From: Hypoxylon rubiginosum
Lineage: Eukaryota; Ascomycota; Sordariomycetes; Xylariales; Hypoxylaceae
Assembly (NCBI GenBank): GCA_902806565.1
Contig: CADCXA010000051.1
Span: 248,001 to 312,000, forward strand
Direction of reading: 5' to 3'
Length of the DNA: 64,000 nt
Shown: positions 46,775 to 58,200 of the stretch, in pieces
Layout: every line of letters begins with the position of its first letter
How positions within the stretch are numbered: position 1 is the first letter of the stretch
Notes under the pieces: generated by a model
Told to the model about the DNA's origin: nothing
The model's input: only the letters and a program-made list of their open reading frames with translations
Database searches by the model: none
Program-made: the position numbers and the translations under genes

Positions 46775-47434
46775 TGGATACCCAATGTTGTGTAATCAAT
46801 CCTTCCTTTACAATTTTTCAAGGTACGGTGGATAGTCTAAGTCTTCCTCGACTATTTTCGAATATCATACTGAGTTTTCAAATGACTTGATAAATCTTGA
46901 GAGGTAGCTTTTGACGCGGCCTGGTTGAAACTGCGGGTGCTTAAAATTTCCCTTAGCAAGAACTTGTTTTACTCCTACCCCCTATCTACGCAAGCAGAAC
47001 CTCATCTTGGCAAGTCTCTAGGAAAGTATGAAAAGGTCGGGTGTTTTGGGATTGCCTTGTAGGTTAACCTAACCCATTGCCTTGAGTGTATTTCGAAGTA
47101 CGCGTCAGATAGCCTAGATGCTATAGCTAACTGCCTTTAACTTAAGCTTCGTACCCAGGAACTACGAGAATTTCTCAACGTCTCATTCTTTTAGAGACTT
47201 TAGTAGCCAAAGACTATTGCTCCATGGTAGGTATAAATATCGAGCCGTCTTCCCCCCAAGATGGGCTTCGAGACTTTTGTTCTATTTACACTTTACCATC
47301 ACCCATCACCTCTTCTTCATACCGGCTGCTTCATATAAGCTATCGGACAGTCAACGCACACAAGCCAACGCCAAAATAAAAAGGCCAATACTCTACAGAA
47401 ACCAACCCACACATAAATTTGTGGGAATTTTACG
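46775..47434. other. Intergenic, no gene seen
   Basis: About 660 bp: 3' flank of the monooxygenase and promoter of the small secreted protein. No repeats of note. Confidence 0.6.
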
Positions 47435-48022
47435 ATGCGCGTACAAATCCTTACCGTCTTGGCCGGCCTGGCCGGCCTGGTCTCCTCGTTCAATTACACG
47501 CTGAGGGATTCAATCAGGGGCAACCTGACCGCCAGCGACATCGCGGCCACCAACGTCAGCATCAGCGACATCATCGGGAACCTCAGCAGCAACCCCCTGG
47601 TCGGCAGCCTGAGCGCGAGCGACGTGCAAGGCATCATCCCGGTGACGGACGTGACGTGCTCGGGGCGGCAGCTGGACCCGGACGACTTCGTCGAGGTGCG
47701 GGACCAGATGGCCGAGTGGGGGCGCACCAACATCCTGCCCGGCCGTTGCATGAAGTACCTCATCGTCGGGGACGTCATCTACTTCATCTGCAACTGCAAA
47801 GAGTGGCACAGCGACCCGATCCCGCTCGCCGAGCTCATGGAGGTCGAGCGCCTCCTCTACGACAAGTGCGGCCCCTGGCAGAGCGGCCTCGTCTTCAGCA
47901 AGAAGTGGGACAAGGCCTTCGAGATCCAGCCCAAGAGCCTCTGGGAGACGGCGCTCAAGAAGGAGTGGCCCGCCCAGCACGTCTGCCCGCCGTCTTGCGT
48001 TAATTGCTGGGTGCATTACTGA
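47435..48022 (+). CDS. Small secreted cysteine-rich protein (unknown)
   Basis: Single-exon, 195 residues. A signal peptide MRVQILTVLAGLAGLVSS is followed by an N-glycosylation-rich segment (NYT, NLT, NVS and NLS sequons in the first 50 residues) and a compact domain with eight cysteines, ending in CPPSCVNCW. I do not recognise the family. Size, secretion signal and even cysteine count are typical of fungal extracellular effectors or antimicrobial-like proteins, but that is a category, not a function. Codons are strongly G/C-ending. The shadow frames of similar length on both strands reflect that bias; this one has the signal peptide and a start context of ACGATGC. Confidence 0.75.
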   Translation: MRVQILTVLAGLAGLVSSFNYTLRDSIRGNLTASDIAATNVSISDIIGNLSSNPLVGSLSASDVQGIIPVTDVTCSGRQLDPDDFVEVRDQMAEWGRTNILPGRCMKYLIVGDVIYFICNCKEWHSDPIPLAELMEVERLLYDKCGPWQSGLVFSKKWDKAFEIQPKSLWETALKKEWPAQHVCPPSCVNCWVHY

Positions 48023-48149
48023 GTGGAGGGCTACTTGGCGAGATGAAATAGAAAGGGGGGAGGGGGAACAGTTCGAGAATTGTGTTTGGGGAGGGTTAAC
48101 AGCGTCATAAACTGTTGTATTAGAGAGCTCACTTTGCCAAATTCCTTAA

Positions 48150-50975
48150 TTACATTATAGCACATTGACCCAGTAACGCCTCTTCCCTTTCCGATCGTGG
48201 TTCATTCGTGCGTACTCCCACCGCGTCCACGTCCTCCAAGCCATCCCAGTAGATATGGTTCACGAACTCGACTCTAGGGTTCTGGAACTCGCGCGCCATC
48301 ACGCGCAGGCACTCCTCCTCTTGCACGTGAAGGGCTAAGTACGCGAGGCCGACACGCTTCTGCGTGCGCCACATCGGGCTCGTCTCGTACGCCCGCACGT
48401 ACACGGGATTCCTGATCTTCTTCAGCGACTCCTCAAACTTTTCGAATAATCCCATAAACTGGGCCATGACCCAGACGTAGTTCAGGCTAGATAGCGGTAT
48501 CATGCCGCATATGTCGCTGGAAATGTCCAGTTTTAGCAGAGAGAGTAGGCTCCGGCTTGACATCTCCTGCTTCTTGGGGAGGTTCATCGTAATTTCAATC
48601 ATGTACTCATCAGAGATGCCTTTAGCCCTTACGAGGTCGACCAGGTCTGTGTCCTTCAATCGTTTCCGTCCCGTAACTAGATCGACGATGTGCTCGGTCT
48701 GCCTGATTCGGTGAAAACACATATGGGACAGCATGGGAATATCAACATCGGGAATGCGATCGGGAACCCATCCTGCCTCTTCACACGACATGAGATATGA
48801 TCTCGTCTTGGAAAATCTGTTCGTGCCCATTGCCTTGCCATCATCAAGGGTACCTCGGGCCCTGGAGCGACGTGATGACGATTGTGCGGTCCTCACTTTG
48901 ATAGCTGCACCGAAATTCGAGGTCGGGATTTTGCCGTTGACGAAAAAAGCTTCCGGGAATAGCTTCTGGAATGCCCCGTACAGCCCAACTGGCGCGGCGA
49001 TGTAGCCCTTCTGGACGAGCATGTTGTGTAGGTGGACGAGCATTATGGGTTCGGGGAGCCTGTCCAGGATGATAAAGCTGTAGCGGTAGGCTTCTACGAG
49101 TCCTTCGGCGAGACCGACGCCACAAAGGAATGGCGAATATTCCCAGAGGCCGTTAGAGTTAGTGGCGGAGAAGCGAGACGGAGGCATGTCGGTTAGCCCG
49201 TCCATATACCTCGACTCCCCGAGCCAGTTAACAAAGTCAAATTCGAGGGATTTCAACAATCTGTATTCCGTGTTGTGACGAAGGGGATCGCCGTGAAGTT
49301 CTCCGTCCTTCGCGAAGAACCACATGAGAATATCCACCCCCTGGAGAAACCCCGAGCCGGCCCGCTTATTGTCTCGGTCGAGGAACAGGTCGATGTCTCG
49401 TCGTGGCCGGAAACCCGGGGGTGGTGCTTCAACGACGTGGCCGCGGAAGCTGTTGATAGACCAGCCGCGGGAGATGGCTAGCGAATCGACAATGCACTGC
49501 AGCTGGAAGACGTGGTGGGGGAGAATTTTTTCGCGGATGTCTACACCAGGTTTCTGCATGACGAGATGCGTGATCACGCCGGCGAATTCGTTCAGCCCGA
49601 AGAGCCGTCGACGATTGTTCGAGGGTCCAGAGGGAGACCAGTCCGCCGATTCTAATTTGTGGCTTTCTCCGCGCATGGTATTGCGCTGCGCGACGATGCC
49701 TGAGAAGAGGTTGACGAGGTCATAGAGCCAGTTGATGGTGTAGCATCGTCGCCACTTTAGCCTCTCCGCCTTGCTAGCGTGTCGGAGGTCGAAGTTGGGA
49801 TCCCAGTTGCCGATTTGTTGGAGCATGCGCTTTGTCGGCTTCCCATTTCGGTTCTTCTGGAAGTCGGTGACGAAGTCGACGAGGTCTTGATACGCGTACA
49901 TTAAGAACTGCTCTTTGACGTCGACGTCGACTTCCCGGAACTTCCTATGCCGAGTCTGATCTAGGCTTATCTCATGTAGGGCCATGATGAATATGCCTTG
50001 TGCCTTTTCCGGATCTCCACGGGTGATGGTGTTCATGACTGTTTCAAAAGAGTCGTGCCCGGGGAAGTAGACAAACATGGCGGAGGATGAGCGCTCGATC
50101 ATCTTGATAGCGATGTTGGATACGGCACCGGCGACAGCGCTGTTGAGTCCTTCGTATGCCACTTCTCGCCATACCTCCTGCAGGTAGACTCGCAGCTCAG
50201 CCCACTCCTGTACAAGAGCATAAACAGCCATCAGGTAATCAGTAATGATTCCTTCTTCATCTTGGATAATGCGGTAGCTCTCTACCGGTACTTCATCGAG
50301 GCTCGGAGTCTTAGCAGTAGGCTGTTGCTGTTTTCCCTTCTTCTTGATGCTCTTCCCGGATTTGCGCTTCTTGCCTTTGCCGGTTGATTTCTTTGGCCGG
50401 GGTCTCTGGCGAGCTTGATTCTGTTGGGATTCTAGGTTAGACTCGTCGTCGTTTACCCCGTCATCCTCTTCATCCAGTGTTGCGCCTTCATCGAGATTGA
50501 GGGCGGCGAAAGTGTTGACGAAGAGGACCTGTTCGAGATCGGCTTGATTGTCAGCTGTAGGGTCCGCTGGTTTTGATTTCTCTTTTTCGGCCCACGCTGG
50601 CCCTCCCAGTGCCTCGAATGCCTCGCTCAGGGCATTTAGGAAGTGCCTATGAGAGGCGTTGCTTCGCTCAATATCAGGGTCAGGCTTGTTGGCAACGAGC
50701 TGTTGAAAAGTCTCATAGGCGGCTGTTCGCGCCTGTATCACCGCATCAAACAGCCCTAGGATGGTGGGCGGGACGGCGCCGATGTGCTTTCCAATGAGCT
50801 TCGAAAGGGTTACAAGACTAGACACTGTCACCTGACCGTTCGTGTTCGGAGTTTTAGGCACATCGTCGGGTAGAGTGGAAGAGGAAGCGATAATGGCGTT
50901 TGATTCTCTAACGATCCAATACATGAGCCGACTCGTATCTCGCTTGTAGGCGAGATAGGGATTTAGTGGAGCCAT
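48150..50975 (-). CDS. DUF6604 protein
   Basis: Single-exon, 941 residues from the first ATG (50975). The N-terminal 270 residues (PLNPYLAYKRDTSRLMYWIV, then TVSSLVTLSKLIGKHI and an HRHFLNALSEAFEAL helix) match the fungal DUF6604 domain, interrupted by an acidic run followed by a strongly basic stretch (about 195-222, KKSTGKGKKRKSGKS) that could be a nuclear localisation signal. The C-terminal two thirds is helical and without a named domain to my eye. Function unknown in the family. No signal peptide or TM segments. Two TGACGTAA/ACGCGT repeats lie about 90-130 bp upstream. Confidence 0.8.
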   Translation of the reverse strand: MAPLNPYLAYKRDTSRLMYWIVRESNAIIASSSTLPDDVPKTPNTNGQVTVSSLVTLSKLIGKHIGAVPPTILGLFDAVIQARTAAYETFQQLVANKPDPDIERSNASHRHFLNALSEAFEALGGPAWAEKEKSKPADPTADNQADLEQVLFVNTFAALNLDEGATLDEEDDGVNDDESNLESQQNQARQRPRPKKSTGKGKKRKSGKSIKKKGKQQQPTAKTPSLDEVPVESYRIIQDEEGIITDYLMAVYALVQEWAELRVYLQEVWREVAYEGLNSAVAGAVSNIAIKMIERSSSAMFVYFPGHDSFETVMNTITRGDPEKAQGIFIMALHEISLDQTRHRKFREVDVDVKEQFLMYAYQDLVDFVTDFQKNRNGKPTKRMLQQIGNWDPNFDLRHASKAERLKWRRCYTINWLYDLVNLFSGIVAQRNTMRGESHKLESADWSPSGPSNNRRRLFGLNEFAGVITHLVMQKPGVDIREKILPHHVFQLQCIVDSLAISRGWSINSFRGHVVEAPPPGFRPRRDIDLFLDRDNKRAGSGFLQGVDILMWFFAKDGELHGDPLRHNTEYRLLKSLEFDFVNWLGESRYMDGLTDMPPSRFSATNSNGLWEYSPFLCGVGLAEGLVEAYRYSFIILDRLPEPIMLVHLHNMLVQKGYIAAPVGLYGAFQKLFPEAFFVNGKIPTSNFGAAIKVRTAQSSSRRSRARGTLDDGKAMGTNRFSKTRSYLMSCEEAGWVPDRIPDVDIPMLSHMCFHRIRQTEHIVDLVTGRKRLKDTDLVDLVRAKGISDEYMIEITMNLPKKQEMSSRSLLSLLKLDISSDICGMIPLSSLNYVWVMAQFMGLFEKFEESLKKIRNPVYVRAYETSPMWRTQKRVGLAYLALHVQEEECLRVMAREFQNPRVEFVNHIYWDGLEDVDAVGVRTNEPRSEREEALLGQCAIM

Positions 50976-51564
50976 GCCCACCTCGACGATTTAGAACATT
51001 CGACCCGATGCTAGCCGACTAGAAGAGAAATTTATGAGGGGCCGAGGTGGAGGAAGAAGAATGACGTAACGCGTGGAGGAGAAGAATGACGTAACGCGTG
51101 GAGAAGAAAGAAAAGACCAGAACCTATCTGCAACGGACCCACTTTGTCCAGTATCGTTCAGTATCGTTCACGTGCTGTATGTCCTCAGGGACATCCACCA
51201 CGTTTTAGTTCACGCACGGTTCTGCCATTCCCAGGACATTTCGAAGGGGCACACGTGACTCCCCAGGAGCGGACATGTCAAACAGCCCCTAAATTTAGAT
51301 AGGAATAATTCCACAGCAACTCCTCACTCCTCTAGGCAGAATGAAAGTTATAAAGTTATTCTTACATTTAAAATGTCGTATATATAAGGCGCTTCTACAT
51401 TTGGCGTAGAAGCGGCGTTGCTTTTGCGACATAAAAGATATATCCAGAGATTGTAGACTTTTAGATACATACCTCACTCTCAGATTTCGCGTACATCATA
51501 GAGGGCCAAAGTTCGTTGCACCCGAGAACTCCATGTGATTTAGACACATTTTGTTGCGAATATC
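50976..51564. other. Intergenic with promoter repeats
   Basis: About 590 bp upstream of the DUF6604 gene and downstream of the orphan gene. Apart from the 23-bp duplicated element I see no coding sequence. Confidence 0.6.
51056..51103. promoter_or_regulatory. Duplicated CRE-like plus MluI-box element
   Basis: Two identical 23-bp copies (51056-51078 and 51081-51103), each holding TGACGTAA, a CRE/ATF-type bZIP site, overlapping ACGCGT, the MCB box of the MBF cell-cycle factor. They lie 81-128 bp upstream of the DUF6604 start. The duplication is seen; binding is inference. Confidence 0.55.
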
Positions 51565-52440
51565 TCAATTTAGCCTCCTTTTCTTCCCTATGTCTCGTGC
51601 CACTATACTATCGTCCTGCTTTTCGTCGACGTACTCGCTATCATCGCTATCCTCGCTATCCAAGACTATTACCCTCTTCTCCGTTTGGCGTTCCGGCCAC
51701 GCCTGTGCCATCTCATCCACCCGGTCTTCTATACGGTTTCTTATATCACGACCAGTCACCTTCAGAGTTTCTAGCAGTATGGACAGTGGATCATCCCTAG
51801 GAAGATCGCCGTACATGAAGCGCAACGAGTTCGAGGCGCTGTTGAGCTTGTCGAGCGCTCCGTATATGTGTCTCACTGCTTCTGGTACGAGCGGTCCGTG
51901 TCTGCGCTCGGGACTGCGAGGCCGTGTGACTCCAATATTCTCATTCGCATTCTCAAGCTTCGGAGCTTGAGAGTGTAGCCTCGAACCGCGGTTCTGGACT
52001 TGGGGGCTGTATTCGCAATATGCATTAGTCTTCTTGTCCTGTACTTCATCTTAAGTACTCAACTAGGCATCCAACAGCATAGCTCACCTGTTGCTTTCGT
52101 TCCCTCTTGCTGGTTGCAATTCCTTCTCGATCACGTCCCTTATTTTCCTCCTGAGTTTGGGCAGTAATATGTCGTCCTTGAACTTGAGGCCTTCTAACGT
52201 CTGAATGGCTTCAAAACCGTCAAGACCCAGCTTTACTAATAGGACGTCGAGATTCAAACAAGTGTCTTGGACATTGTTACCAATGTGTTCTCGAATTATG
52301 GCTGCTTGATCCGCTCCCCAATGATATCTCTTGGCTGTCGTGTGTAGATAGACAGGCTCGCCAAAGACCATGTCCTTTGGCGTCTTGGAGAGGGCTCGCA
52401 AGGCCGGGAAGTAGTCAGATGTGTCTCTAATCGTAAACAT
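51565..52440 (-). CDS. Hypothetical protein, two exons
   Basis: Exons 52440-52088 and 52006-51565 joined by an 81-nt intron (donor CAG|GTGAGC, branch GACTAAT, acceptor ATACAG) give 264 residues. I do not recognise it. The N-terminal 115 residues look globular and helical (DTCLNLDVLLVKLGLDGFEAI). The middle is polar and disordered. A second helical part (AVRHIYGALDKLNSASNSL) precedes an acidic Ser/Asp-rich stretch (DSEDSDDSEY) and a basic end (KKRRLN). The alternating pattern and acidic tail suggest a nuclear or chromatin-associated protein, but this is weak. The intron merges two otherwise separate open frames without a frame break, which supports a real gene. Confidence 0.55.
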
Positions 52441-53301
52441 AATGTCAAGTTCTTGGTTGGAATGATAGTTGACGGCCCAGCAATTGTTTATAGAAAGGAG
52501 GTATGGAATTGGAAGACGATGTTGAAGTCCAAGAAATGAGACGAGAACGTAGGGGCACCAGAGCAGACTTTATAACTCTCTAGCTCTAGGTCTTCCATGC
52601 TGAGTCTCAAAGAACCAACAGAGCTGACACGAATTAAGCATGTATCATTTTTAAGACCTCTCATGACGGACACGTGCAGTAGTAGAGACTATCCTGTAGG
52701 TTCGAGTTGTGTTGTATGTCTCTAAGGTTGAAGGTGTCTAGAGCAGATACTCTTACTGCCTGGCGTTTTCCTGCTTCGATCTGGGGTAGTAGTTGATGCA
52801 TGTTTCGCACCAAATATGGCAGTTCAGTACATTTTCGTGAGAGAAGAGATATCGTGAAAATATAACTTACTAGAGTTGCAACGTCCAGCTACCTAGGTAT
52901 GCATTACTTGTCTAGGAGGAGAAGGAGACACTTCTGTGCGAGTAGCTAGATGCTATCGACTCTCGGTGTTAGATTGGGTTGCTATTTACGGGGACTTAGT
53001 GGTCTAGCTTCTGCTTATATGTATATAAGAGCGTCGAGGATGCTGTATCGGGTACAACTTGTCCCAATTCATTCCGAATGATCAAGATACAAGCTCTCGC
53101 TCTACCGAATGAGATATTGCATGTGACGGCATAAAGTAAAGGAATCTACCTGCGCATGGAATTGGTGCCAATCCATTATGATGAGAGCTATTGCATTCAC
53201 TACCAAATGGAAAATTGCATAAAAAGCCAATACTACATCAGGGAAGCAAACATGAATAGACTCCGTTCAATTTTGGTATCATGACTCCGGAACTCCTTGG
53301 C
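52441..53301. other. Intergenic, no gene seen
   Basis: About 860 bp between the orphan gene start and the 3' end of UBA3. One TACCTAGGTA palindrome (52890-52899). No coding frame supported. Confidence 0.6.
52890..52899. repeat. Palindrome TACCTAGGTA
   Basis: Perfect 10-bp palindrome followed by TGCAT. Confidence 0.7.
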
Positions 53302-54724
53302 TCATGTAAAACGGAGAAGGAATTTGAAAGTCAGTGTTGGAAATGCCGGATCCGTCACGGCAATCTCGTGGTTTACCGCCAAACCCAGTCCTTCCTCCAG
53401 AGTCTTGTCTAGGTTCGGTCTCGTTTGCTCTTCGATGCTGGGAGGGGATTGCATGTATAGTGTTTTACCTTCTGCTCTGATCGAAGGCTTCTTCAATTGC
53501 AAATCAGGCTTAGTTGCGAAAGACTCGAGAAGCTCTCCCAGCGTCCAGTTAGGATCGACTTGCAGTGGCTTGGCCATGTCACCGCATACGGCGCAGTCTT
53601 CCCTCTTGTCGTATTTAAAGGTGTTCGTGTATATGCTATCATCGCCAGAGTACATCATATAGCTCTCTTCGAATCCGAGGGCCGGGGCAGCAGCCGTGGC
53701 GATCTTCAAAGCTTCGTTGCAGCAGCTGGCAGCGATAATAGCGTTGGTAGATGCTATAGCTGGGATGATATTCTTGACCACACCCTGGGTCAACGAGTAG
53801 GTAACACCAGTGATGCCAAATTCTTGCGCCCGTGCTAGGGCTTTCTGATAGAGCCAGGTGATGTGCTCAGGGTCGTCTTTGTCGAGGGTCGGGAAGGGCT
53901 TCTCTTGATCCCAGGCGATGATATGGGCCCATTCGATACAATGCTCTGGTTGTCGGGGGATAGTGGCCAGCGTACATAGGGGTACTGCTGCTCTTGGGGT
54001 GTAGAGGTCTAACTGGCACTCGATACAAGGGGTCAGGGTAGGGAATACAACCCTGGTTTGCCCTTTAAATCCTGCTCTCGGTTAGATCGTCTTTCCTCCA
54101 CGATATTAAATATGGATATATCGGCTACCTTCTGTTCCGCCGTCAATCAATGGTTTGAGCGAGTCTTGGTCATCCATGTCAACCATATTCACCAGCGTCG
54201 CGTTGATCCACCGTCGTGCTTCGATGCTGTCGAGACCGCAGACAACAAGCTGAAACTTCATGTAGAAGTCCTCGTCGAATTCTTGTATTCGGCAATTGTG
54301 TGGTGTAATCTTGACGCCCTTGACGCGCTTCTCGACGAATTTCGCGGCGACTTCTGCTTTGAACTTTCCTACATCGTCTTTGCGAAAGAGGAATTGGCGG
54401 TTGAGGTTAGAGATGTCGATGGTATCTGGTCCATGTATACACTCGTTAGCCTTTGACAAGAGCCAGAGGGGACAGGCTAGGAAGCGGTAGAAATGACCAA
54501 CCCATATCTATAACATGAATATCCTTGAAGCCGGAGAGAGCTAGATTCTTTAGAATTTCGCATCCGAGACCACCAGCGCCGATGACCAGGATCTTGGCCG
54601 TGTCCAGTGCTGCGAGGGCCTCTTCACTAACATCTGAGTCCTGATTGAAGGGTCCAGCAGTGCGGCGAATCCGGTCCAAGTATTTCCACCTCGAGACATC
54701 ACTGCCTACCACATCGGCCGCCAT
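53302..54724 (-). CDS. uba3: NEDD8-activating enzyme E1 catalytic subunit
   Basis: Three exons, 54724-54502, 54425-54129 and 54071-53302, give 429 residues. The adenylation domain shows [21 protein letters not shown] (nucleotide loop), then, across the first intron, [15 protein letters not shown] and later [15 protein letters not shown]. The zinc-site cysteines are in TPCIEC and EDCAVCGD. The catalytic cysteine is in [19 protein letters not shown] (about residue 206). The C-terminus corresponds to the ubiquitin-like E2-binding domain for Ubc12. With its partner Ula1/APP-BP1 it activates NEDD8/Rub1 for cullin neddylation. All junctions restore conserved residues. Length fits the family. It shares a 480-bp promoter region with TEL2. 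Confidence 0.93.
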
Positions 54725-55204
54725 ATTCGCTCTCTTGTATGTCGCGTACGCTAGGTATGCCGGGTTGGGAGGGTTGAGAAAGAGCTAAGGTGGTGTCGGG
54801 AAGATGGTCTGGTTAACGGTTTGATGTCATCCTTTATCGTCGATAAGGGTATATCGGGGCGCTAAAGAAAGTGGGATGAATAATGCTTGTGCCTATATAG
54901 ATATCATACGTTTAGAGCATATTTTGAATAATGGTCCACCCTACATGCACCTACAAGATAAAGCTTCAACGTTCTCAGTTGCCTGCCGGTATCTACCTTC
55001 TTCCACAGTGTTAAGCAGCTTCTCCCATAAAGCACAAGACATTTACAAGGCACATCATTCTAATCACCTTCATCATCCGAAAGAAGATACCCACCTACCT
55101 ACCCATAAGTCAGTTGTGAGCATGCTAGCTCAAGCTCAAGCTCTAGCTGATTATTGAGATGCCGAGAAACAATAATTTCGGATAATTCAATTACCTTGGG
55201 CGAT
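54725..55204. promoter_or_regulatory. Bidirectional promoter, UBA3 / TEL2
   Basis: 480 bp separate the two divergent starts. I see no classical TATA box at either side. A short uORF (55159-55185) precedes the TEL2 start. Confidence 0.6.
55159..55185 (+). CDS. Eight-codon uORF before TEL2
   Basis: ATG at 55159 reads eight codons to TAA (55183-55185), ending 19 nt before the TEL2 ATG at 55205. Whether it lies in the mRNA is unknown. Confidence 0.3.
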   Translation: MPRNNNFG

Positions 55205-58200
55205 ATGGACCAACTATTCACTCCAGTGAGCCAGACTTACCGAAATTCGAGTCAACCTGATGAGTTGTTGAAACCCTCCATACCTTCTAAAGCTGCACGG
55301 GAGACAAGAGTCGAGTTCCATGGTTCATCACCAGAGCAGGCTCTAGAAGCACTCAGGAGTCAGCCAAATTATGACACCCTTCTATCGATACTCAAATACC
55401 TGCAACGAGGCTTGCAAGGCAAGCATGCATTTGATATCAGAAAGCCTACGCCTCAAAGTGCGCAAATAATACAGGTGTTAGTCATAGAGATAGTCCCCAA
55501 CTACTGGACCGTACTACGGGATGCGTCTACGGGGCGGGACAGAGGAGATGTCGATGTGCTGGTTTCCTGCTTGCGGAGCCTCCCTGGTATCAACGCTCTA
55601 CTAGCATACCTGCGTGCCTTATTAAAGGAGACGAAGACAGATCCGAAAGCCCTCGGAAGTTCCCATGCTATTTTCAATTCCAGTTTCGTTCTAGAGCTCC
55701 TTTCCAAGCTACTCTACGCCGACAATGATATGAGAACTATTTGGGATAGCATACGGTTGTTGGACAACTCTGCCCAACTTCGACCTATGCGTCAAGAGTT
55801 CGTATCACTCTTCACAAGTGCGAAAATCGTCTCTTTATCTGCGGAAGCAGAGGACATTTGCTCCCAAGCGGGCCAACTGAAGCACGGTGTTTGGACGAGC
55901 AATGCCAAGTTATACATTGACTGGCTTGGTCGGAACGTGGTAGACTGGGCTCGGTCTGGAGCTGACGAGGATGACCTCAAGTTATGTGCTGAAATAACAG
56001 CACGAGCAGGAAGGCTGGGGAATTCAGGTAGGCCTCGTCCATTGCCCTATGAAACTTACACTAACATACACCTAAGAAAATCTTACCAGTGTGCTGTTTG
56101 CAGGGCTACTGCTGAGAGACGGCAATAGCCAAATAGCGTTTACGAAACTACTAGACTTCTCCCCGCCTCTCGAGCAGCGCAAGATTGTTAATACCGTTCT
56201 GAAACTGCTCTCAGATAAATACCTGAATCTGAAAACTCAGGACGACAGCAGTGCCACGAGTGACGACCCTGTTATATGGGCTGCTTCTGGGGCTCTGAGA
56301 ATAGTGGTCGGGAATGATGAAACACGGAAGAGCAGTCTCGTGAGTTGGCTAACCAGCGGATCTGGAGCCGGAATTGGCGAGAGCTGTAGCATTAGACGGG
56401 CCGCCGTCGCTGTCTTCGCTGATGACAAGGAGGCAATGGCAGTGATTCTGGAGAAGAGTCTAAGCCAATTCGGTGACCAACTGTATATCAAGCATTCCCC
56501 ATTGCTACAACAAGACGGTAATGCCTTGCAGCTCCCCCTTTCCAACTACCAAAGCTAACTACGCGAATAAGCCCACACCCAGGTACTACTCCTCAGCGCC
56601 GGCTACGTTCACCGGCTCGCGCCGATCAAACTTACCATGTTATTGAGATCCAGCTCCTATCTGAAGGCCATCTCCAATCGGATCTCTGCGCCGCAAAACC
56701 GGGCTCGTTTCCTGGGGATGGTGGTTGGGGAGGCACTCTCTGGACTTGTACACAGCAAAGAGACTAAGCTTGATTTCAAAATGGACGAGATGGATACGGA
56801 CGAGGCAGAGTGGTATAAATCCTTGATCCAAATATCCGACAGAGTCGGTCCTTTAGATCCATTGAGGGAATTGTTTACGTCGCTCAAGCCTGCGAGCAAA
56901 ACCAAGCCAGCAAGACGGTCGAAGACATCAGCTCAACAACCAAGGAAACCACCAAACCAGTCGGGATTTGTGATTGAGGAGATTGAAGATGACGAGGAAG
57001 GCGAGGATCCGGATTTGGTGCCGTATGCCAAGCCCGATTCTGATGCCGAGGATTCGGATGACGACCCGACGCTCATCAATCGAAACAAACCGAAAGCCCC
57101 TGTCTACATTCGAGACCTCTTATCATATTTCCGAGACATGGAAAACTATGATCGACAGAAGCTCGCTTTGACAACGGCCCCAACTCTGGTTCGTCGAAAA
57201 GCAAACTACGGCACCGAGGTTAGCTCCCACGCAGAAGAGCTTGCCACTCTACTAGTTGGCTTGCAGGATAAGTATGACCTTGATAAATTTAATGACTTAC
57301 GTCTCCAAGGAATGGTAGCTATCGTCGTTGTACAGCCGAAGAAGATGGGGCAATGGTTTGCAAAGACGTTCTTCGATGGTGACTATTCATTGTCCCAACG
57401 CGCATCAGTACTCGTCACGCTGGGACTCGGTGGCCGAGAGATTGCCGGGTTTGAAACGTCTGAGTACGTTTCAGCAGCGCAATTTGCTTCTAAAATACTT
57501 CCTGAAAAGGTTGAGAAGCACTATATCACACCTTCATCATCAAGCAGACTGCAACAATCGGCGTCTAACCTGAAGCCACTTCCTCCCAACGCCCTTGATA
57601 ACCTCACTCAAAGTCTTTCTCAGACATTTCTCGCACCGCTAGCTGCAGAAGCAGCAGACGCCACAACGGGACCAGATGCTCTCAAACTCTCGTCGTTCAC
57701 CTCGCGTCTACAAGCACAATCTAATACCCCTACCAGGGGCAAAAATAGGCCCCGTACGCGCGCCATTCCCAACACGACGGCCTCACTTATCGCGTCGTCT
57801 TTCTTTTTCCCCTTGACTTCCCGCTTTCAAGCGGCGACACATTCAGCATCTGCCACGGCACGAGGTATTCTCTTCCAGCCGTACCTACTGACACTGTACC
57901 TTAAAACGCTTGCCCTACTCCTGCACGCCGCAGGGCCTAGCACACTCGCTCTGCCTCAGATGACGGCCGAGTTCTGGGACCTGCTCCTTAGCGTCAGGGG
58001 ACAGTGCGTCGGAGACTTGAGCGTCACGCAGGCCGTACTATTCGGGCTCGTAGCTCTACTAGACGTGAACGAGACCGATATGCGCGGCCTGTGCGAGAGG
58101 CACGGTCGCGAGGTCGTGGAGAGCATGGAGTGGGTAAACAGCATATTCAGTAACACCCGTGGTGGGGACACCGGTGAAGGAGGCGGCGAGGAGAACGAAG

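Noticed and set aside
47510..48016. 168-codon minus frame opposite the small secreted protein
   Set aside because: Shadow frame; lacks the signal peptide and patterned cysteines of the plus frame.
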